Shown: positions 24,308-35,173 of the stretch, one piece after another
Numbering within the stretch: the stretch's first letter is position 1
Layout: every line of letters starts with the position of its first letter
NCBI RefSeq assembly: GCF_022808855.1
Contig: NZ_JAKZLF010000002.1
Coordinates: 62,001-126,000, forward strand
Source of the DNA: Anaeromyxobacter soli
Lineage (GTDB): Bacteria > Myxococcota > Myxococcia > Myxococcales > Anaeromyxobacteraceae
Direction: 5' to 3'
DNA length: 64,000 nt
Translations under genes and position numbers: made by a program
The notes under the pieces: generated by a model
What the model was told of the DNA's origin: nothing
What the model saw: the letters and a program-made list of their open reading frames with translations, nothing else
Databases searched by the model: none

Positions 24308-26368
24308 CTAGCCCTCCCCGCGCGCGAGGAGCGCGCTCGCGGTCGAGACGATCGCGTCCGGCGTGAACCCGAAGCGCGTCTGCAGCGCCTTGAGCGGCGC
24401 GGAGGCGCCGAAGGTGCGCATCCCGACGACGGCGCCTTCGCTCCCCACGTAGCGATCCCAGCCGAACGTGGAGGCCTGCTCCACCGCGACGCGCGCCTTC
24501 ACCTCGGGTGGGAGCACGCTCGCGCGGTACTCCGGCGGCTGCTGCTCGAAGAGCTCGAACGACGGCATGCTCACCACGCGCGCGCGGACGCCCCGCGCCG
24601 AGAGCGTCTCCCAGGCCGCGAGGGCGAGGTGCACCTCGCTCCCGGTGGCGAGGAGCAGCAGCGCGGGGCGCCCGCCGGGGGCGTCGGCGAGCACGTAGGC
24701 GCCGCGCGCGAGTCCCGACGCCGGGGCGTAGCGGGTGCGATCGAGGATCGGCACCGGCTGGCGGGTGAGCACGAGGGCCACCGGGCCGTAGCGCCGCTGC
24801 ATCACGACGCGCCAGGCCTCCACCACCTCGTTCGCGTCCGCCGGGCGGAGCGTGACGAGGCCCGGGATCGCCCGGAGGGAGGCGAGGTGCTCCACGGGCT
24901 GGTGCGTGGGGCCGTCCTCGCCGAGCCCGATGGAGTCGTGCGTGAAGACGGCGATGACGGGGAGCTCCATGAGCGCGGAGAGCCGCAGCGCGGGGCGCAT
25001 GTAGTCGCTGAAGACGAGGAAGGTCGCCTCGAAGGGGCGCAGCTTCGTGAGCGAGAGGCCATTCGTCACCGCGCCCATGGCGTGCTCGCGGATCCCGAAG
25101 TGCAGGTTCCTGCCGCCGGGGGTGTCCGCCTCGAGGTCCAGGGCGCCGTCGAGGGCGAGGCGGGTCTTCGTGGAGGGCGCGAGATCGGCGGCGCCGCCGA
25201 GGAGCCAGGGGACGTTCGCGGCGACGGCGGTCGCGACCTTCCCGGACGCGTCGCGCGTGGCGATCCCCTTCGCGTCGGCCGGGAACGCCGGGAGCCCCCG
25301 GTCCCACGCCTCCGGCAGCTCGCGGCGCTGGATCCGCTCGAGCTCGCCGGCGAGGTCCGGGTGGCGCGCCCGGTACGCGGCGAACGTCCGCTCCCACGCG
25401 CCGCGCAGGCGCGCGCCGCGGGCCCCGATCCCCGCGCGGAAGTTCTCGCGCACTCCCTCCGGCACGAGGAACCGGCCGTCCTCCGGCCACCCGTAGCGCC
25501 GCTTCGTGTCGCGGACCTCGTCCTCGCCGAGGGGCTCGCCGTGCGCCTCGGAGGTGTCCTGCTTCCGCGGCGCGCCCCAGGCGATGTGGCTGTCCACCAC
25601 GATCAGCGTCGGGCGGTCGCGGGTCGCGCGGAACTGCTCGAGCGCGCGAGCGAGCGCGTCGAGGTCGTTCGCGTCGCCCACGCGCGTCACGCTCCACCCG
25701 AGCGCGATGAAGCGGCACGCCACGTCCTCGCTGAAGGCGAGCTCGGTCCGCCCCTCGATGGTGATCCGGTTGTTGTCGTAGATCCAGCAGAGGTTCGGCA
25801 GCCGGAGGTGGCCCGCGAGCGACGCCGCCTCCTCGGAGATCCCCTCCATGAGGTCGCCGTCCCCGCACAGCGCGTAGACGTCGTAGTCGAACAGCGTGAG
25901 GTCGGGGCGGTTGTACCGGGCGGCGAGCCAGCGGCCGCCGATCGCGAGGCCGACGCTCGTCGCGACGCCCTGCCCGAGCGGACCGGTCGTCGCCTCGACG
26001 CCGCTCGTCCACCGGTACTCGGGGTGTCCGGGGCACTTGCTGTCGAGCTGGCGGAACCGCTCGATGTCCGCGAGCTCGACGGCCAGCCGGCCCAGCGTCT
26101 CGTAGTCGGGATCGACGGCCTTCACCCCCGCGAGGTGGAGCAGCCCGTAGAGGAGCATCGACGCGTGCCCGTTCGAGAGCACGAAGCGGTCGCGGTCCGG
26201 CCAGACCGGATCCTCGGGGTCGTATCGCAGGAAGCGTTGCCACAGCACGTAGCCCACCGGCGCGAGGGCCATGGGCGTGCCCGGGTGGCCCGAGCGCGCC
26301 TTCTGGACGGCGTCCATGGCGAGGGTGCGGAGCGTCGCCACCGAGAGCTGGTCGACATCGCGGTCCAC
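24308..26368 (-). CDS. tkt: Transketolase
   Basis: 686 aa with the chosen start. Thiamine-diphosphate enzyme moving two-carbon units between sugar phosphates. Motifs: KARSGHPGTPMALAPVGYVL near the N-terminus, GDGDLMEGISEEAASLAGHL (TPP-Mg binding) and the pyrimidine-domain motif TFLVFSDYMRPALRLSALM, with FTHDSIGLGEDGPTHQPVEH for substrate binding. The start is one of two adjacent GTG codons (26371 or 26368) behind AGGAG; 26368 gives better spacing. An ATG at 26407 is a further option. Second gene of the operon, 115 bp after glk. Confidence 0.93.
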   Translation of the reverse strand: MDRDVDQLSVATLRTLAMDAVQKARSGHPGTPMALAPVGYVLWQRFLRYDPEDPVWPDRDRFVLSNGHASMLLYGLLHLAGVKAVDPDYETLGRLAVELADIERFRQLDSKCPGHPEYRWTSGVEATTGPLGQGVATSVGLAIGGRWLAARYNRPDLTLFDYDVYALCGDGDLMEGISEEAASLAGHLRLPNLCWIYDNNRITIEGRTELAFSEDVACRFIALGWSVTRVGDANDLDALARALEQFRATRDRPTLIVVDSHIAWGAPRKQDTSEAHGEPLGEDEVRDTKRRYGWPEDGRFLVPEGVRENFRAGIGARGARLRGAWERTFAAYRARHPDLAGELERIQRRELPEAWDRGLPAFPADAKGIATRDASGKVATAVAANVPWLLGGAADLAPSTKTRLALDGALDLEADTPGGRNLHFGIREHAMGAVTNGLSLTKLRPFEATFLVFSDYMRPALRLSALMELPVIAVFTHDSIGLGEDGPTHQPVEHLASLRAIPGLVTLRPADANEVVEAWRVVMQRRYGPVALVLTRQPVPILDRTRYAPASGLARGAYVLADAPGGRPALLLLATGSEVHLALAAWETLSARGVRARVVSMPSFELFEQQPPEYRASVLPPEVKARVAVEQASTFGWDRYVGSEGAVVGMRTFGASAPLKALQTRFGFTPDAIVSTASALLARGEG

Positions 26369-26483
26369 CACGGCTCCTGATCTGGATGCGACGCGCGCCG
26401 ATCGCATCCCCTCGGCGCTCGCGTACCGGATCGTCCTGCGAGTGCGCGAGCGCCCGCACGGACGCGCGCTCCGTGCGCTCTTC

Positions 26484-27470
26484 TCAACCGCGCGCCGGGA
26501 CCTCCATCGCGCGGCGCGCGGCGCCGAGGAGCCCGGCGCGGTCGTCGAGGATGACGTGGACCGGGATCTCCTCGAGCAGCGCGGCGAGCCGTCCCTTGTC
26601 CGTGAAGACCTCGTGGAACACCCCGCGCCGGAGCCAGGGCAAGATGTGCGGCGCGATGCCGCCGCCGAGGAAGACGCCGCCCGTCGCGAGCACGCGGAGG
26701 GCGAGGTTCCCCGCCTCGGCGGCGTACGCCGAGGCGAACAGATCGAGCGCCGCCGCGCAGACGGGATCGCGCCCCTCGAGCGCGGCCGACGACACGGCCT
26801 TCGCCGCGCCCGCGCCGGCGATCGCGCGGACGAGCTCCGGCGGCTCCGGGACCCCGCTCCGCTCGCGGAGGAAGCGGTACGCGTCGCCGAGCCCGGGGCC
26901 GGAGAGCACGCGCTCCCAGCTCACGCGGCCGTGGCGCGCCCGGAGCCAGCGGAGGAGCTCGATCTCGAGGTCGGTGCGCGGCGCGAAGTCCGCGTGCCCC
27001 CCCTCGCTCGGGAGCGCGACGAGGCGGCCGGAGATGGACAGGAGCGCCGCCTCGCCGAGCCCCGTCCCCGCCGCGATCACGGCCCGCGCCGCGGACGGGT
27101 CCGGGCGGCCCGCGTGGATCGTCCCGAGCGCGTCCGCGCCGAGCACGTCCAGTGACCACGCGAGCGCCTCGAGGTCGTTCATGAGCACGACCTCGGCGAG
27201 CCCGAGCGCCGCCGCGAGGCGATCCGCGTCGACCACCCAGGGCAGGTTCGTGGTCACGACGACGCCGGCCCGCAGCGGCCCGGCCACGCCGAACGCCGCC
27301 GAGTCGATGGAGCCGCCCTCCTCGCGCAGGAAGCGCTCCAGGATCTCCTCGAGGCGGCCGAAGCGGTCGCTCGGGTAGATCCGGAGGGCGCGCAGCGCGG
27401 GCCGTCCGCCCCGGACGTCGAAGGTGGCGAGGCGGGCGTTCGTCCCGCCGATGTCCCCTGCCAGGATCAC
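26484..27470 (-). CDS. glk: Glucokinase (ROK-independent, bacterial Glk type)
   Basis: 328 aa. Phosphorylates glucose with ATP. The N-terminal phosphate loop [18 protein letters not shown] is typical of the Glk family. [12 protein letters not shown] carries the catalytic Asp region, [12 protein letters not shown] is the glucose/ATP loop and [16 protein letters not shown] the C-terminal adenosine motif. The start is a GTG with GGAGAGG in front. It is the first gene of the pentose-phosphate operon and divergent from the acetate kinase-phosphoketolase gene (168-bp gap), so the two transcription units may share control. Confidence 0.9.
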   Translation of the reverse strand: MILAGDIGGTNARLATFDVRGGRPALRALRIYPSDRFGRLEEILERFLREEGGSIDSAAFGVAGPLRAGVVVTTNLPWVVDADRLAAALGLAEVVLMNDLEALAWSLDVLGADALGTIHAGRPDPSAARAVIAAGTGLGEAALLSISGRLVALPSEGGHADFAPRTDLEIELLRWLRARHGRVSWERVLSGPGLGDAYRFLRERSGVPEPPELVRAIAGAGAAKAVSSAALEGRDPVCAAALDLFASAYAAEAGNLALRVLATGGVFLGGGIAPHILPWLRRGVFHEVFTDKGRLAALLEEIPVHVILDDRAGLLGAARRAMEVPARG

Positions 27471-27638
27471 GAGCCTCTCCGGGCCGCCTCGATCGTGCGA
27501 ACCTCGCTCATCGCGTCCCATGCCGCGCCCGAGCGCGCAGGGCTCGTCTCGCACGGGCCATCGGGGCGGTGCGCGCTCCTGGCCTTGCGCGCGAGGCGCG
27601 CGGGTCGAAGATCCGGCACCGACGGGGTGCGCCGGCAA

Positions 27639-30600
27639 ATGCCCGATAGGATCCTGGTCCTCAACGCGGGCTCGTCGTCCATCAAGTTCTCGCTCTTCCG
27701 CGGGCGCGATGGGGCGCTCGCGGCCGACGTCCGCGGCCAGGTCGACGGGCTCTCGCCCGAGGGCGCGCCGCGCTTCGTGGCGCGCGGGCCGGGCGGCGCG
27801 GTGCTCGCGGAGCGTCGCTGGCCGGCGAGCGCGTACCTCGACCACGCGGGCGCGGTGCGGGCGCTCCTCGACTTCGTCCGCGGGGCGGCGGAGGGCGGGG
27901 CGCTCGCGGGCGCGGCGCACCGGGTGGTGCACGGCGGCGCCGTCTTCGCCGGGCCGGAGCTCGTCGACGACGGCGTGCTCGCCCGGCTCCAGACCTTCGT
28001 CCCGCTCGCGCCACTCCACCAGCCGCACGGCCTCGCGCCCATCCGCATCCTGCGCGAGCTCGACCCGGCGCTCCCGCAGGTCGCCTGCTTCGACACCGCC
28101 TTCCACCGCACCCTGCCCCCCGTGGCCGAGCGCTTCGCGCTCCCCGAGGAGCTGCACGCGGCGGGCCTCCGGCGCTACGGCTTCCACGGTCTCTCGTACG
28201 AGTACGTAGCCTCGACGCTCGGGTCGCTCGATCCCGCCGCCGCGTCCGGGCGGACGGTCGTCATGCACCTCGGCAGCGGCGCCAGCATGTGCGCCCTGCT
28301 CGAGGGTCGCAGCGTCGCGACGACGATGGGGTTCAGCGTGCTCGACGGGCTCTGCATGGGGACCCGCTGTGGCGCGCTGGATCCGGGCGTCGTGCTCTGG
28401 CTCGCGAGCGAGCGGGGCCTGGATCCGCGCGCGATCGAGCGGCTCCTGTACGACGAGTCCGGGCTCCTCGGGGTGTCGGGCATCTCGAGCGATCTCCGGA
28501 CGCTGCTCGCCTCGCCCGATCCGCGCGCGCGGCTCGCCGTGGACCTCTTCGTCTACCGGATCGACCGCGAGCTGGGGTCCCTCGCGGCGGCGCTCGGCGG
28601 ACTCGACGCCGTCGTGTTCACGGCGGGTATCGGCGAGAACTCCGCCGAGATCCGGGCGCGGGTCTGCCGCGACGCCGCCTGGCTCGGCCTCGAGCTCGAT
28701 CCTGCGGCGAACGCCGCGGGGGGCCCGCGGATCTCCGGCGGCCGGAGCCGCGTGTCCGCCTGGGTGGTCCGCACCGACGAGGAGCTGATGATCGCGCGGC
28801 ACGCGCGCCGGATCCTGGCGCGCGCGGTCGCGGGGGAGGGACGAGCCGTGAGCGAGCAAGCGCCGAGGACCCCGGGAATCGCCGACCTGTCCGCGTTCGG
28901 GCCTGCGCGCTCCACCGTGCGCGGAGCGCCGCTCGCGCCCGAGGAGGTGGGCCGGATCGACGCCTTCTGGCGCGCCTGCAACTACCTCGCGCTCGGCATG
29001 ATCTTCCTGCAGGACAACCCGCTCCTGCGCGAGCCGCTCCGCCCCGAGCACGTGAAGAACCGGCTCCTCGGCCACTGGGGCGCGAGCCCGGCCCTGTCGT
29101 TCGTCTACGCGCACCTCGACCGGATCATCCGCGCGCGCAACCTGGACGTGCTCTTCCTGGCGGGGCCGGGGCACGGCGCGCCCGGCGTGCTCGGCCCGGT
29201 CTACCTCGAGGGCACCTACTCCGAGGTCTACCCGGACAAGAGCCTCGACGAGGAGGGGCTCCGGCGCCTCTTCAAGCAGTTCTCGTTCCCGGGCGGCGTC
29301 GGCAGCCACTGCACGCCCGAGCTGCCGGGCTCGATCCACGAGGGCGGAGAGCTCGGGTACGTGCTCTCCCACGCCTGCGGCGCCGCGTTCGACGACCCGG
29401 ACCTCATCGTCGCGGCCGTCGTGGGGGACGGCGAGGCCGAGACCGGCCCGCTCGCGACGTCGTGGCACGTGAACAAGTTCCTGAACCCGATCCGCGACGG
29501 CGCGGTCCTCCCGATCCTGTCCCTGAACGGCTACAAGATCGACAACCCCACCCTGCTCTCCCGCATCCCCTCGGACGAGCTCACGCAGCTCCTCGCCGGC
29601 TACGGCTGGACGCCCTTCCTCGTGGAGGGCTCCGAGCCCGAGTCGATGCACCAGGCGATGGCGGCCACCCTCGATCGCTGCGTGGAGCTCGTGCGCGGGG
29701 CGCAGGCCGAGGCACGCCGGACCGGCGTCGCCGCCCGGCCGCGCTGGCCGATGATCGTGCTGCGCGCGCCCAAGGGCTGGACGGCGCCGGCCGAGCTGGA
29801 CGGCCACGCGCTCGAGGGCTCCTGGCGCGCGCACCAGGTCCCCATCCCGGGCGTCAAGCGGGACCCCGCCCGGCTCGCGCTGCTCGAGCGCTGGCTCCGG
29901 AGCTACCGCCCCGAGGAGCTCTTCGACGCGGCGGGCGCGCCGGTCGCCGCCGTGCGCGAGGCGGCGCCCCGGGGGCCGCGCCGCATGGGCGCGAGCGCGC
30001 GCGCCAACGGCGGGCTCCTCAAGAAGGCGCTCCGGCTCCCCGACTTCCGGGACTACGCGGTGACGGTGGAGTCGCCCGGGGGCTCGCAGGCGGGGAACAC
30101 CGGTCCGCTCGGCGCCTTCCTGCGCGACGTGCTGCGCGCGAACGACCGGAACTTCCGGTTCTTCTCGCCCGACGAGACCACCTCGAACCGGCTCGACGCG
30201 GTGTACGAGGCGTCGGGGAAGCTCTGGCTCGGCGCGAGCCTCCCGGAGGACGCCGACGGCGGCCGGCTCGCCCCCGACGGCCGCGCCGTCGAGGTGCTCT
30301 CGGAGCACACGCTCGAGGGGATGCTGGAGGGCTACCTCCTGACCGGGCGCCACGGGCTCCTCGCGTCCTACGAGGCGTTCGTCCACATCATCGACTCGAT
30401 GTTCAACCAGCACGCGAAGTGGCTCTCCATCTGCAACCGCCTCTCGTGGCGCGAGGAGATCGCGTCGCTCAACCTGCTCGTCACCTCGACCGTCTGGCGC
30501 CAGGACCACAACGGCTTCACCCACCAGGACCCCGGGTTCCTGGACGTGGTGGTGAACAAGAGCGCCGAGGTGACCCGCATCTACCTCCCGCCCGACGCGA

Positions 30601-31304
30601 ACTGCCTGCTCTCGGTGGCGGACCACTGCCTCCGGAGCGAGAACTACGTGAACGTGATCGTCGCCGACAAGCAGGTCCACCTTCAGTACCTCTCGATGGA
30701 GGCGGCCGTCGCGCACTGCGCGAAGGGGATCGGCATCTGGGACTGGGCGAGCAGCGACGAGGGGCACGACCCCGACGTCGTCATGGCGTGCGCCGGCGAC
30801 GTCGCCACGCTGGAGGCGCTGGCCGCCACGGCCATGCTGCGGGAGGCGTTCCCCGACCTGCGCCTCCGCTTCGTGAACGTCGTGGACCTGTTCAAGCTCC
30901 AGCCGGAGACGGAGCACCCGCACGGCCTCTCCGACCGGGACTTCGACTCGCTCTTCACCGGGGACGCGCCGATCATCTTCAACTTCCACGGCTACCCCTG
31001 GCTCGTCCACCGGCTCGCCTACCGCCGCAGGAACCACCCGAACCTGCACGTGCGCGGCTACAAGGAGAAGGGGAGCATCAACACGCCCCTCGAGCTCGCG
31101 ATCGAGAACCAGATCGACCGGTTCAGCCTGGCCATGGACGTGATCGACCGCGTGCCGCGGCTGCTCGGCCCGGGCGCTCACGCCAAGGAGCGGTTCCGCA
31201 ACCGGCAGATCCAGTGCCGGCTGCACGCCCAGGAGTACGGCATCGACCCGCCCGACATCGTGGGCTGGCGGTGGCCGGCGGGGGACGCCGTTGGCCGCGA
31301 TTAG
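27639..31304 (+). CDS. Acetate kinase-phosphoketolase fusion protein
   Basis: 1221 aa in one open frame. Residues 1-403 are a complete acetate kinase: [23 protein letters not shown] (H94), [18 protein letters not shown] and the adenosine motif [10 protein letters not shown] (from residue 330). Residues 404-1221 are a complete phosphoketolase: GHWGAS (H479), [34 protein letters not shown] and [16 protein letters not shown] (TPP/Mg). The phosphoketolase would cut xylulose-5-P or fructose-6-P to acetyl-phosphate, and the kinase would make acetate and ATP from it. No stop separates them; an in-frame GTG with a ribosome site at the joint (28848) may also give free phosphoketolase. Known genomes usually have separate, adjacent genes. 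It overlaps the next gene by 14 bp. Confidence 0.88.
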   Translation: MPDRILVLNAGSSSIKFSLFRGRDGALAADVRGQVDGLSPEGAPRFVARGPGGAVLAERRWPASAYLDHAGAVRALLDFVRGAAEGGALAGAAHRVVHGGAVFAGPELVDDGVLARLQTFVPLAPLHQPHGLAPIRILRELDPALPQVACFDTAFHRTLPPVAERFALPEELHAAGLRRYGFHGLSYEYVASTLGSLDPAAASGRTVVMHLGSGASMCALLEGRSVATTMGFSVLDGLCMGTRCGALDPGVVLWLASERGLDPRAIERLLYDESGLLGVSGISSDLRTLLASPDPRARLAVDLFVYRIDRELGSLAAALGGLDAVVFTAGIGENSAEIRARVCRDAAWLGLELDPAANAAGGPRISGGRSRVSAWVVRTDEELMIARHARRILARAVAGEGRAVSEQAPRTPGIADLSAFGPARSTVRGAPLAPEEVGRIDAFWRACNYLALGMIFLQDNPLLREPLRPEHVKNRLLGHWGASPALSFVYAHLDRIIRARNLDVLFLAGPGHGAPGVLGPVYLEGTYSEVYPDKSLDEEGLRRLFKQFSFPGGVGSHCTPELPGSIHEGGELGYVLSHACGAAFDDPDLIVAAVVGDGEAETGPLATSWHVNKFLNPIRDGAVLPILSLNGYKIDNPTLLSRIPSDELTQLLAGYGWTPFLVEGSEPESMHQAMAATLDRCVELVRGAQAEARRTGVAARPRWPMIVLRAPKGWTAPAELDGHALEGSWRAHQVPIPGVKRDPARLALLERWLRSYRPEELFDAAGAPVAAVREAAPRGPRRMGASARANGGLLKKALRLPDFRDYAVTVESPGGSQAGNTGPLGAFLRDVLRANDRNFRFFSPDETTSNRLDAVYEASGKLWLGASLPEDADGGRLAPDGRAVEVLSEHTLEGMLEGYLLTGRHGLLASYEAFVHIIDSMFNQHAKWLSICNRLSWREEIASLNLLVTSTVWRQDHNGFTHQDPGFLDVVVNKSAEVTRIYLPPDANCLLSVADHCLRSENYVNVIVADKQVHLQYLSMEAAVAHCAKGIGIWDWASSDEGHDPDVVMACAGDVATLEALAATAMLREAFPDLRLRFVNVVDLFKLQPETEHPHGLSDRDFDSLFTGDAPIIFNFHGYPWLVHRLAYRRRNHPNLHVRGYKEKGSINTPLELAIENQIDRFSLAMDVIDRVPRLLGPGAHAKERFRNRQIQCRLHAQEYGIDPPDIVGWRWPAGDAVGRD
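28834..28850 (+). promoter_or_regulatory. Internal ribosome site and GTG at the ackA/xfp joint
   Basis: GGGAGGG (28834-28840) lies 7 bases before an in-frame GTG (28848-28850) exactly where phosphoketolase homology would begin. It could allow a separate 818-aa phosphoketolase to be made as well as the fusion. Confidence 0.55.
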
Positions 31305-34140
31305 CCCCACGGACGCATCTCCTCAGCGCCGCGCCGTCGCGGACGTCGTCGCCGCGCTCGCGAGCGACGCGCGGCGCGGGCTCTCGGGCGGCGCGGTCGA
31401 GGAGCGCCTCCGGCGCCACGGCAGGAACGAGCTGCCCTCGCCGCCGCCGGTCCCCGCCTGGCGACGCTTCCTCGCCCAGTTCGCGGACGTCCTCACGATC
31501 CTGCTGCTCGTCGCGACGGTGGTCTCCTTCGTCGCCTGGTGGATCGAGCGGGAGACCCCGCTCCCGTACGAGACGCTCACCATCGTCGCGATCGTCCTCC
31601 TCAACGGCGTGCTGGGCTTCGTCCAGGAGAGCCGGGCCGAGCAGGCGGTCGCGGCGCTCCGGGCGATGACCGCCCCGACGGCCCGCGTCCTGCGCGACGG
31701 GAAGCAGGAGCTCGTCCCGACCGCCGGGCTCGTGCCGGGCGACGTCCTGCTCCTCGAGGAGGGCGACACGGTCCCGGCGGACGCCCGCGTGCTCGAGGCG
31801 ATCGCGCTCCGGGTCGCCGAGGCGGCCCTCACGGGCGAGAGCACGCCCGTCTCGAAGGACAGCGCCCCGCTCGCCGTCGAGGCCGGGATCGCCGATCGGA
31901 CGAACATGGTGTGGAGCGGCACGGCCATCGCCTCCGGCCGCGGCCGGGCCGTCGTCACCGCCACCGGACCCTCGACGGAGCTCGGCCGGATCGCCGGCTC
32001 GCTCCAGGAGACCGAGGAGGTCGCGACGCCGCTCCAGCGGGAGCTCGACCGCGTGGGCAAGCAGCTCGGCGTCGCGGTCGTCGCGATCGCGCTCGCGATC
32101 AGCGCGACGATCCTGGTGCTGGAGGAGCTGCGGTCGCTCACCGACCTGGTCGACGTGCTGCTCCTGGCGGTCTCGCTCGCCGTGGCCGCCGTCCCGGAGG
32201 GGCTCACGGCGATCACGACGATCGTGCTCTCGCTCGGGACGCAGCGCATGGCCGCGCGCCACGTCATCGTGCGCAAGCTCTCGGCGGTCGAGACGCTCGG
32301 CTCGACCACGACGATCTGCTCCGACAAGACCGGGACCCTGACCCGGAACGAGATGACCGTCCGCGCCGTCGTCACGGCGAGCGGCGCCGTCGAGCTGAGC
32401 GGGACGGGCTACGATCCCACCGGCGAGGTGCGGAGGGACGGCGCGCCGGTGGAGGACCCCGCGCTGCTGGAGGAGGTGGAGAAGACGCTCGGCGCCGGGC
32501 GGCTCGCGAGCAACGCCACGCTCGTCGAGCAGGACGGCCGCTTCACGATCCAGGGCGATCCGACCGAGGGCGCGCTCCTCGTCGCCGCGAGGAAGGTGGG
32601 GCTCGCCGCGGAGGAGCTCGAGGCGCGCTACCCGCGCGTCGGCGAGGTGCCGTTCTCCTCGGACCGCAAGATGATGAGCACCGCCCACGCGGACGCCGAG
32701 CAGGAGCGGGTGCTCGTGTTCGCGAAGGGGGCGCCCGACATCCTGCTCGCGCGCTGCACGCAGGAGCGGGTCGGCCAGGGGACGAGGGCGCTCGGCGAGG
32801 AGCGCCGCGCGGAGCTCTCGCGCGCCGTCGACAGGCTCGCCGCGTCGGCGCTGCGGACGCTGGGCGTCGCCTACCGCACGCTGGGCCGGGACGCGGTCAC
32901 CGGCGAGCTGACGGACGAGGTCGAGCAGGAGCTCGTGTTCCTCGGGGTGGTCGGCATGATCGACCCGCCGCGCCCGGAGGCCCGCGCCTCGGTCGCGCAG
33001 GCGCAGGGCGCAGGCGTCCGGCCCGTGATGATCACCGGCGACCACCCGATCACCGCGGCGGCCATCTCCGCCGAGCTGGGCATCGCCGCCGCCGGCGCCA
33101 GGGTGCTGACCGGCGCCGAGCTCCAGCGCATGGACGACGAGGCGTTGCGCGAGGCCGCCCGCGACGTCTCCGTCTACGCCCGGGTGTCCGCCGAGCACAA
33201 GCTGCGGATCGTCCGGGCGCTGCGCGCGAACGGCGAGATCATCGCCATGACCGGCGATGGCGTGAACGACGCCCCGGCGCTGAAGGCGGCGGACATCGGC
33301 GTGGCGATGGGCATCACCGGGACCGACGTCGCGAAGGGCGCCGCCGACATGATCCTCACCGACGACAACTTCGCCTCCATCGTCGCCGCCGTCGAGGAGG
33401 GCCGCTCGATCTTCGCCAACATCCAGCGCTTCCTGCGCTACCTGCTCTCGTCGAACATCGGCGAGGTGCTCGTCATGCTCCTGGGCGTGCTGCTCGCCGG
33501 GGTCGTCGGCCTCGCGCCCGAGGAGGGCTCGGCGGTCGTCGTCCCGCTGCTCGCGACCCAGATCCTCTGGATCAACCTCTTGACCGACTCGGGCCCGGCG
33601 CTGGCGCTCGGGGTCGAGCCCCCGGACCGTGACGTCATGCTCGAGCCGCCGCGCGACCCCCGGAGCCGGGTGATCGACGCACGGACCTGGCTCGATCTCA
33701 TCCTGGTCGGCGTGGTCATGGCCGCCGGGACGCTCGCGGTGATGGACCTCGCCTTGCCCGGCGGGCTCCTCGGCGGCGGCGCCTCGGCGCCGGGGCAGGG
33801 CCTCCGCCGTGCCCAGACCCTGGCGTTCACCACCCTCGTCCTGTTCCAGCTGTTCAACGCCTTCAACGCCCGCTTCGTGGCCCGCAGCGCCTTCCACCGG
33901 GCCTTCGCCAACCGCTGGCTCTGGCTCGCGGTGGCGATCTCGGCGGGCCTGCAGGTCGCCGTGGTCCACGCCCCGTTCCTCCAGCGTCCGTTCCGGACCG
34001 TCGCGCTCGACGCGAAGGACTGGCTCCTCTGCGTCGCCGTCGCGAGCTCCGTGCTGTGGGTGATGGAGGCGAAGAAGGCGGTGGTGCGGCTCGCCGCGCG
34101 GTCCGGCGCCGGGCGGCTGCCGCGAACGCGCCCGGCCTGA
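31291..34140 (+). CDS. Ca2+-type P-type ATPase
   Basis: 949 aa P-II ATPase (SERCA/PMR1-like). Pumps a cation out of the cytoplasm using ATP. Phosphorylation site [14 protein letters not shown] (D345), TGES in the actuator domain, KGAPD in the nucleotide domain and [13 protein letters not shown] hinge. Ion-binding residues match the Ca2+ branch: AVAAVPEGL in M4, NIGEV in M5 and [15 protein letters not shown] in M6 (N, T, D kept). About 10 transmembrane helices. The start is a TTG inside the end of the phosphoketolase frame, with GGGGG upstream, so translation is probably coupled. The link of a Ca2+ pump to ATP-yielding phosphoketolase is unexplained. Confidence 0.88.
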   Translation: MAAISPTDASPQRRAVADVVAALASDARRGLSGGAVEERLRRHGRNELPSPPPVPAWRRFLAQFADVLTILLLVATVVSFVAWWIERETPLPYETLTIVAIVLLNGVLGFVQESRAEQAVAALRAMTAPTARVLRDGKQELVPTAGLVPGDVLLLEEGDTVPADARVLEAIALRVAEAALTGESTPVSKDSAPLAVEAGIADRTNMVWSGTAIASGRGRAVVTATGPSTELGRIAGSLQETEEVATPLQRELDRVGKQLGVAVVAIALAISATILVLEELRSLTDLVDVLLLAVSLAVAAVPEGLTAITTIVLSLGTQRMAARHVIVRKLSAVETLGSTTTICSDKTGTLTRNEMTVRAVVTASGAVELSGTGYDPTGEVRRDGAPVEDPALLEEVEKTLGAGRLASNATLVEQDGRFTIQGDPTEGALLVAARKVGLAAEELEARYPRVGEVPFSSDRKMMSTAHADAEQERVLVFAKGAPDILLARCTQERVGQGTRALGEERRAELSRAVDRLAASALRTLGVAYRTLGRDAVTGELTDEVEQELVFLGVVGMIDPPRPEARASVAQAQGAGVRPVMITGDHPITAAAISAELGIAAAGARVLTGAELQRMDDEALREAARDVSVYARVSAEHKLRIVRALRANGEIIAMTGDGVNDAPALKAADIGVAMGITGTDVAKGAADMILTDDNFASIVAAVEEGRSIFANIQRFLRYLLSSNIGEVLVMLLGVLLAGVVGLAPEEGSAVVVPLLATQILWINLLTDSGPALALGVEPPDRDVMLEPPRDPRSRVIDARTWLDLILVGVVMAAGTLAVMDLALPGGLLGGGASAPGQGLRRAQTLAFTTLVLFQLFNAFNARFVARSAFHRAFANRWLWLAVAISAGLQVAVVHAPFLQRPFRTVALDAKDWLLCVAVASSVLWVMEAKKAVVRLAARSGAGRLPRTRPA

Positions 34141-34354
34141 GCGCGAAGCGCCGCGGCAACAGGGACGCGGCAGACCTGCTTACCGGTACGTCAGCCGTCT
34201 CGGCGCGGCCCAGATGGGCTCGGCGGACGCCCGCGCGCGGGCCGCACGACCGAGCGGCGCGTCGCCCGAGCGGAGCGCGACGCGCCCCGCCGAGGCCCCG
34301 ACACGGCAGCGCGCGCCGTGCATCGGTGAGGAGAGCTCGACGAGGAGGTACGAC

Positions 34355-35017
34355 ATGGCCCCGACTCGCCCGGGGTTCCGCCTGGGCATCTACGTCTTCA
34401 AGGACGCCGAGATCGTCGACTTCGCCGCTCCGCACGGCGTCTTCTCGGTGGCGCGCCGGTACGATCCGGAGCTGGACGCGTTCCTGGTCGCGGACGCGAT
34501 GCGCCCGGTGCAGGCCCAGGCCGGCTTCACGGTCCTGCCGAACTACGGCTTCTCGGACCGCCCTGCGATGGACGCATTCCTGATCCCGGGGGGCTACGGC
34601 ACGAGGCAGGAGCTGCACAACCGGCGCCTCCACGAGTTCATCCGCAGCCAGCCCCAGGAGACGCTCCTCGTCTCCGTCTGCACGGGCTCCTGGATCTACG
34701 GCGCGATGGGCCTGCTCGACGGCCTCCCCGCGACGAACCGCAAGGAGCCGGACCGCGCCGAGGCGACGCCGCCGGGCCTCGTGCCGCTCGAGCGGCTCGC
34801 GCGGATCGCGCCGGCGTGCAAGCCGAGCCGCGCCCGCGTCGTCGACGCCGGACGGATCATCACCGCGGGGGGGATCACGTCGGGGATGGAGATGGGCTTC
34901 CATCTGCTCCGCCGCGCCGGGTATCCGGAGAGCTTCATCGCCGACGTCGCGCGCGTCATGGAGTACACCGCGGCGTACGAGCTGTACCGGGACGATCGCG
35001 AGGAGCCGCGGAGCTGA
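34355..35017 (+). CDS. DJ-1/PfpI family protein
   Basis: 220 aa. A GATase1-like domain with the nucleophile elbow SVCTGSWIYGAMGLLDG holding the family cysteine, and a start IYVFKDAEIVDFAAPHGVF. The usual His that follows the Cys in many members (ATTHW) is replaced here by ATNRKE, so amidase/protease chemistry is doubtful. It may be an isonitrile hydratase-like or chaperone/glyoxalase-like member; unknown. A strong GAGGAGG ribosome site precedes the ATG. Converges on the multiheme cytochrome gene. Confidence 0.85.
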   Translation: MAPTRPGFRLGIYVFKDAEIVDFAAPHGVFSVARRYDPELDAFLVADAMRPVQAQAGFTVLPNYGFSDRPAMDAFLIPGGYGTRQELHNRRLHEFIRSQPQETLLVSVCTGSWIYGAMGLLDGLPATNRKEPDRAEATPPGLVPLERLARIAPACKPSRARVVDAGRIITAGGITSGMEMGFHLLRRAGYPESFIADVARVMEYTAAYELYRDDREEPRS

Positions 35018-35134
35018 TGGCGCCCGTCGCTTGCGTCGAGCCGTCGCGAGACGCGCGATGCCGTCGCCGAGCCGGGCCCGGGCTCGCCGGTCGCGGTGGA
35101 CCGGCGGGCGCGGGCCCGGAGCTTCAGGAGCGAC

Positions 35135-35164
35135 GCTCCCGGCGCGGCGGAGCGCGCCGGGAGC
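35135..35164. terminator. Perfect 12-bp stem hairpin
   Basis: GCTCCCGGCGCG and CGCGCCGGGAGC form a perfect 12-bp stem with loop GCGGAG, 9 bp beyond the stop of the multiheme cytochrome gene (minus strand) and in the gap to the convergent PfpI gene. The strongest hairpin seen in the window. Confidence 0.65.
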
Positions 35165-35173
35165 GGGCGTCGC

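Noticed and set aside
28170-28850. Reading the ack/xfp joint as a simple frameshift between two normal genes
   Set aside because: The frame is continuous with no stop; both halves are full length and in phase, so no frameshift is needed.
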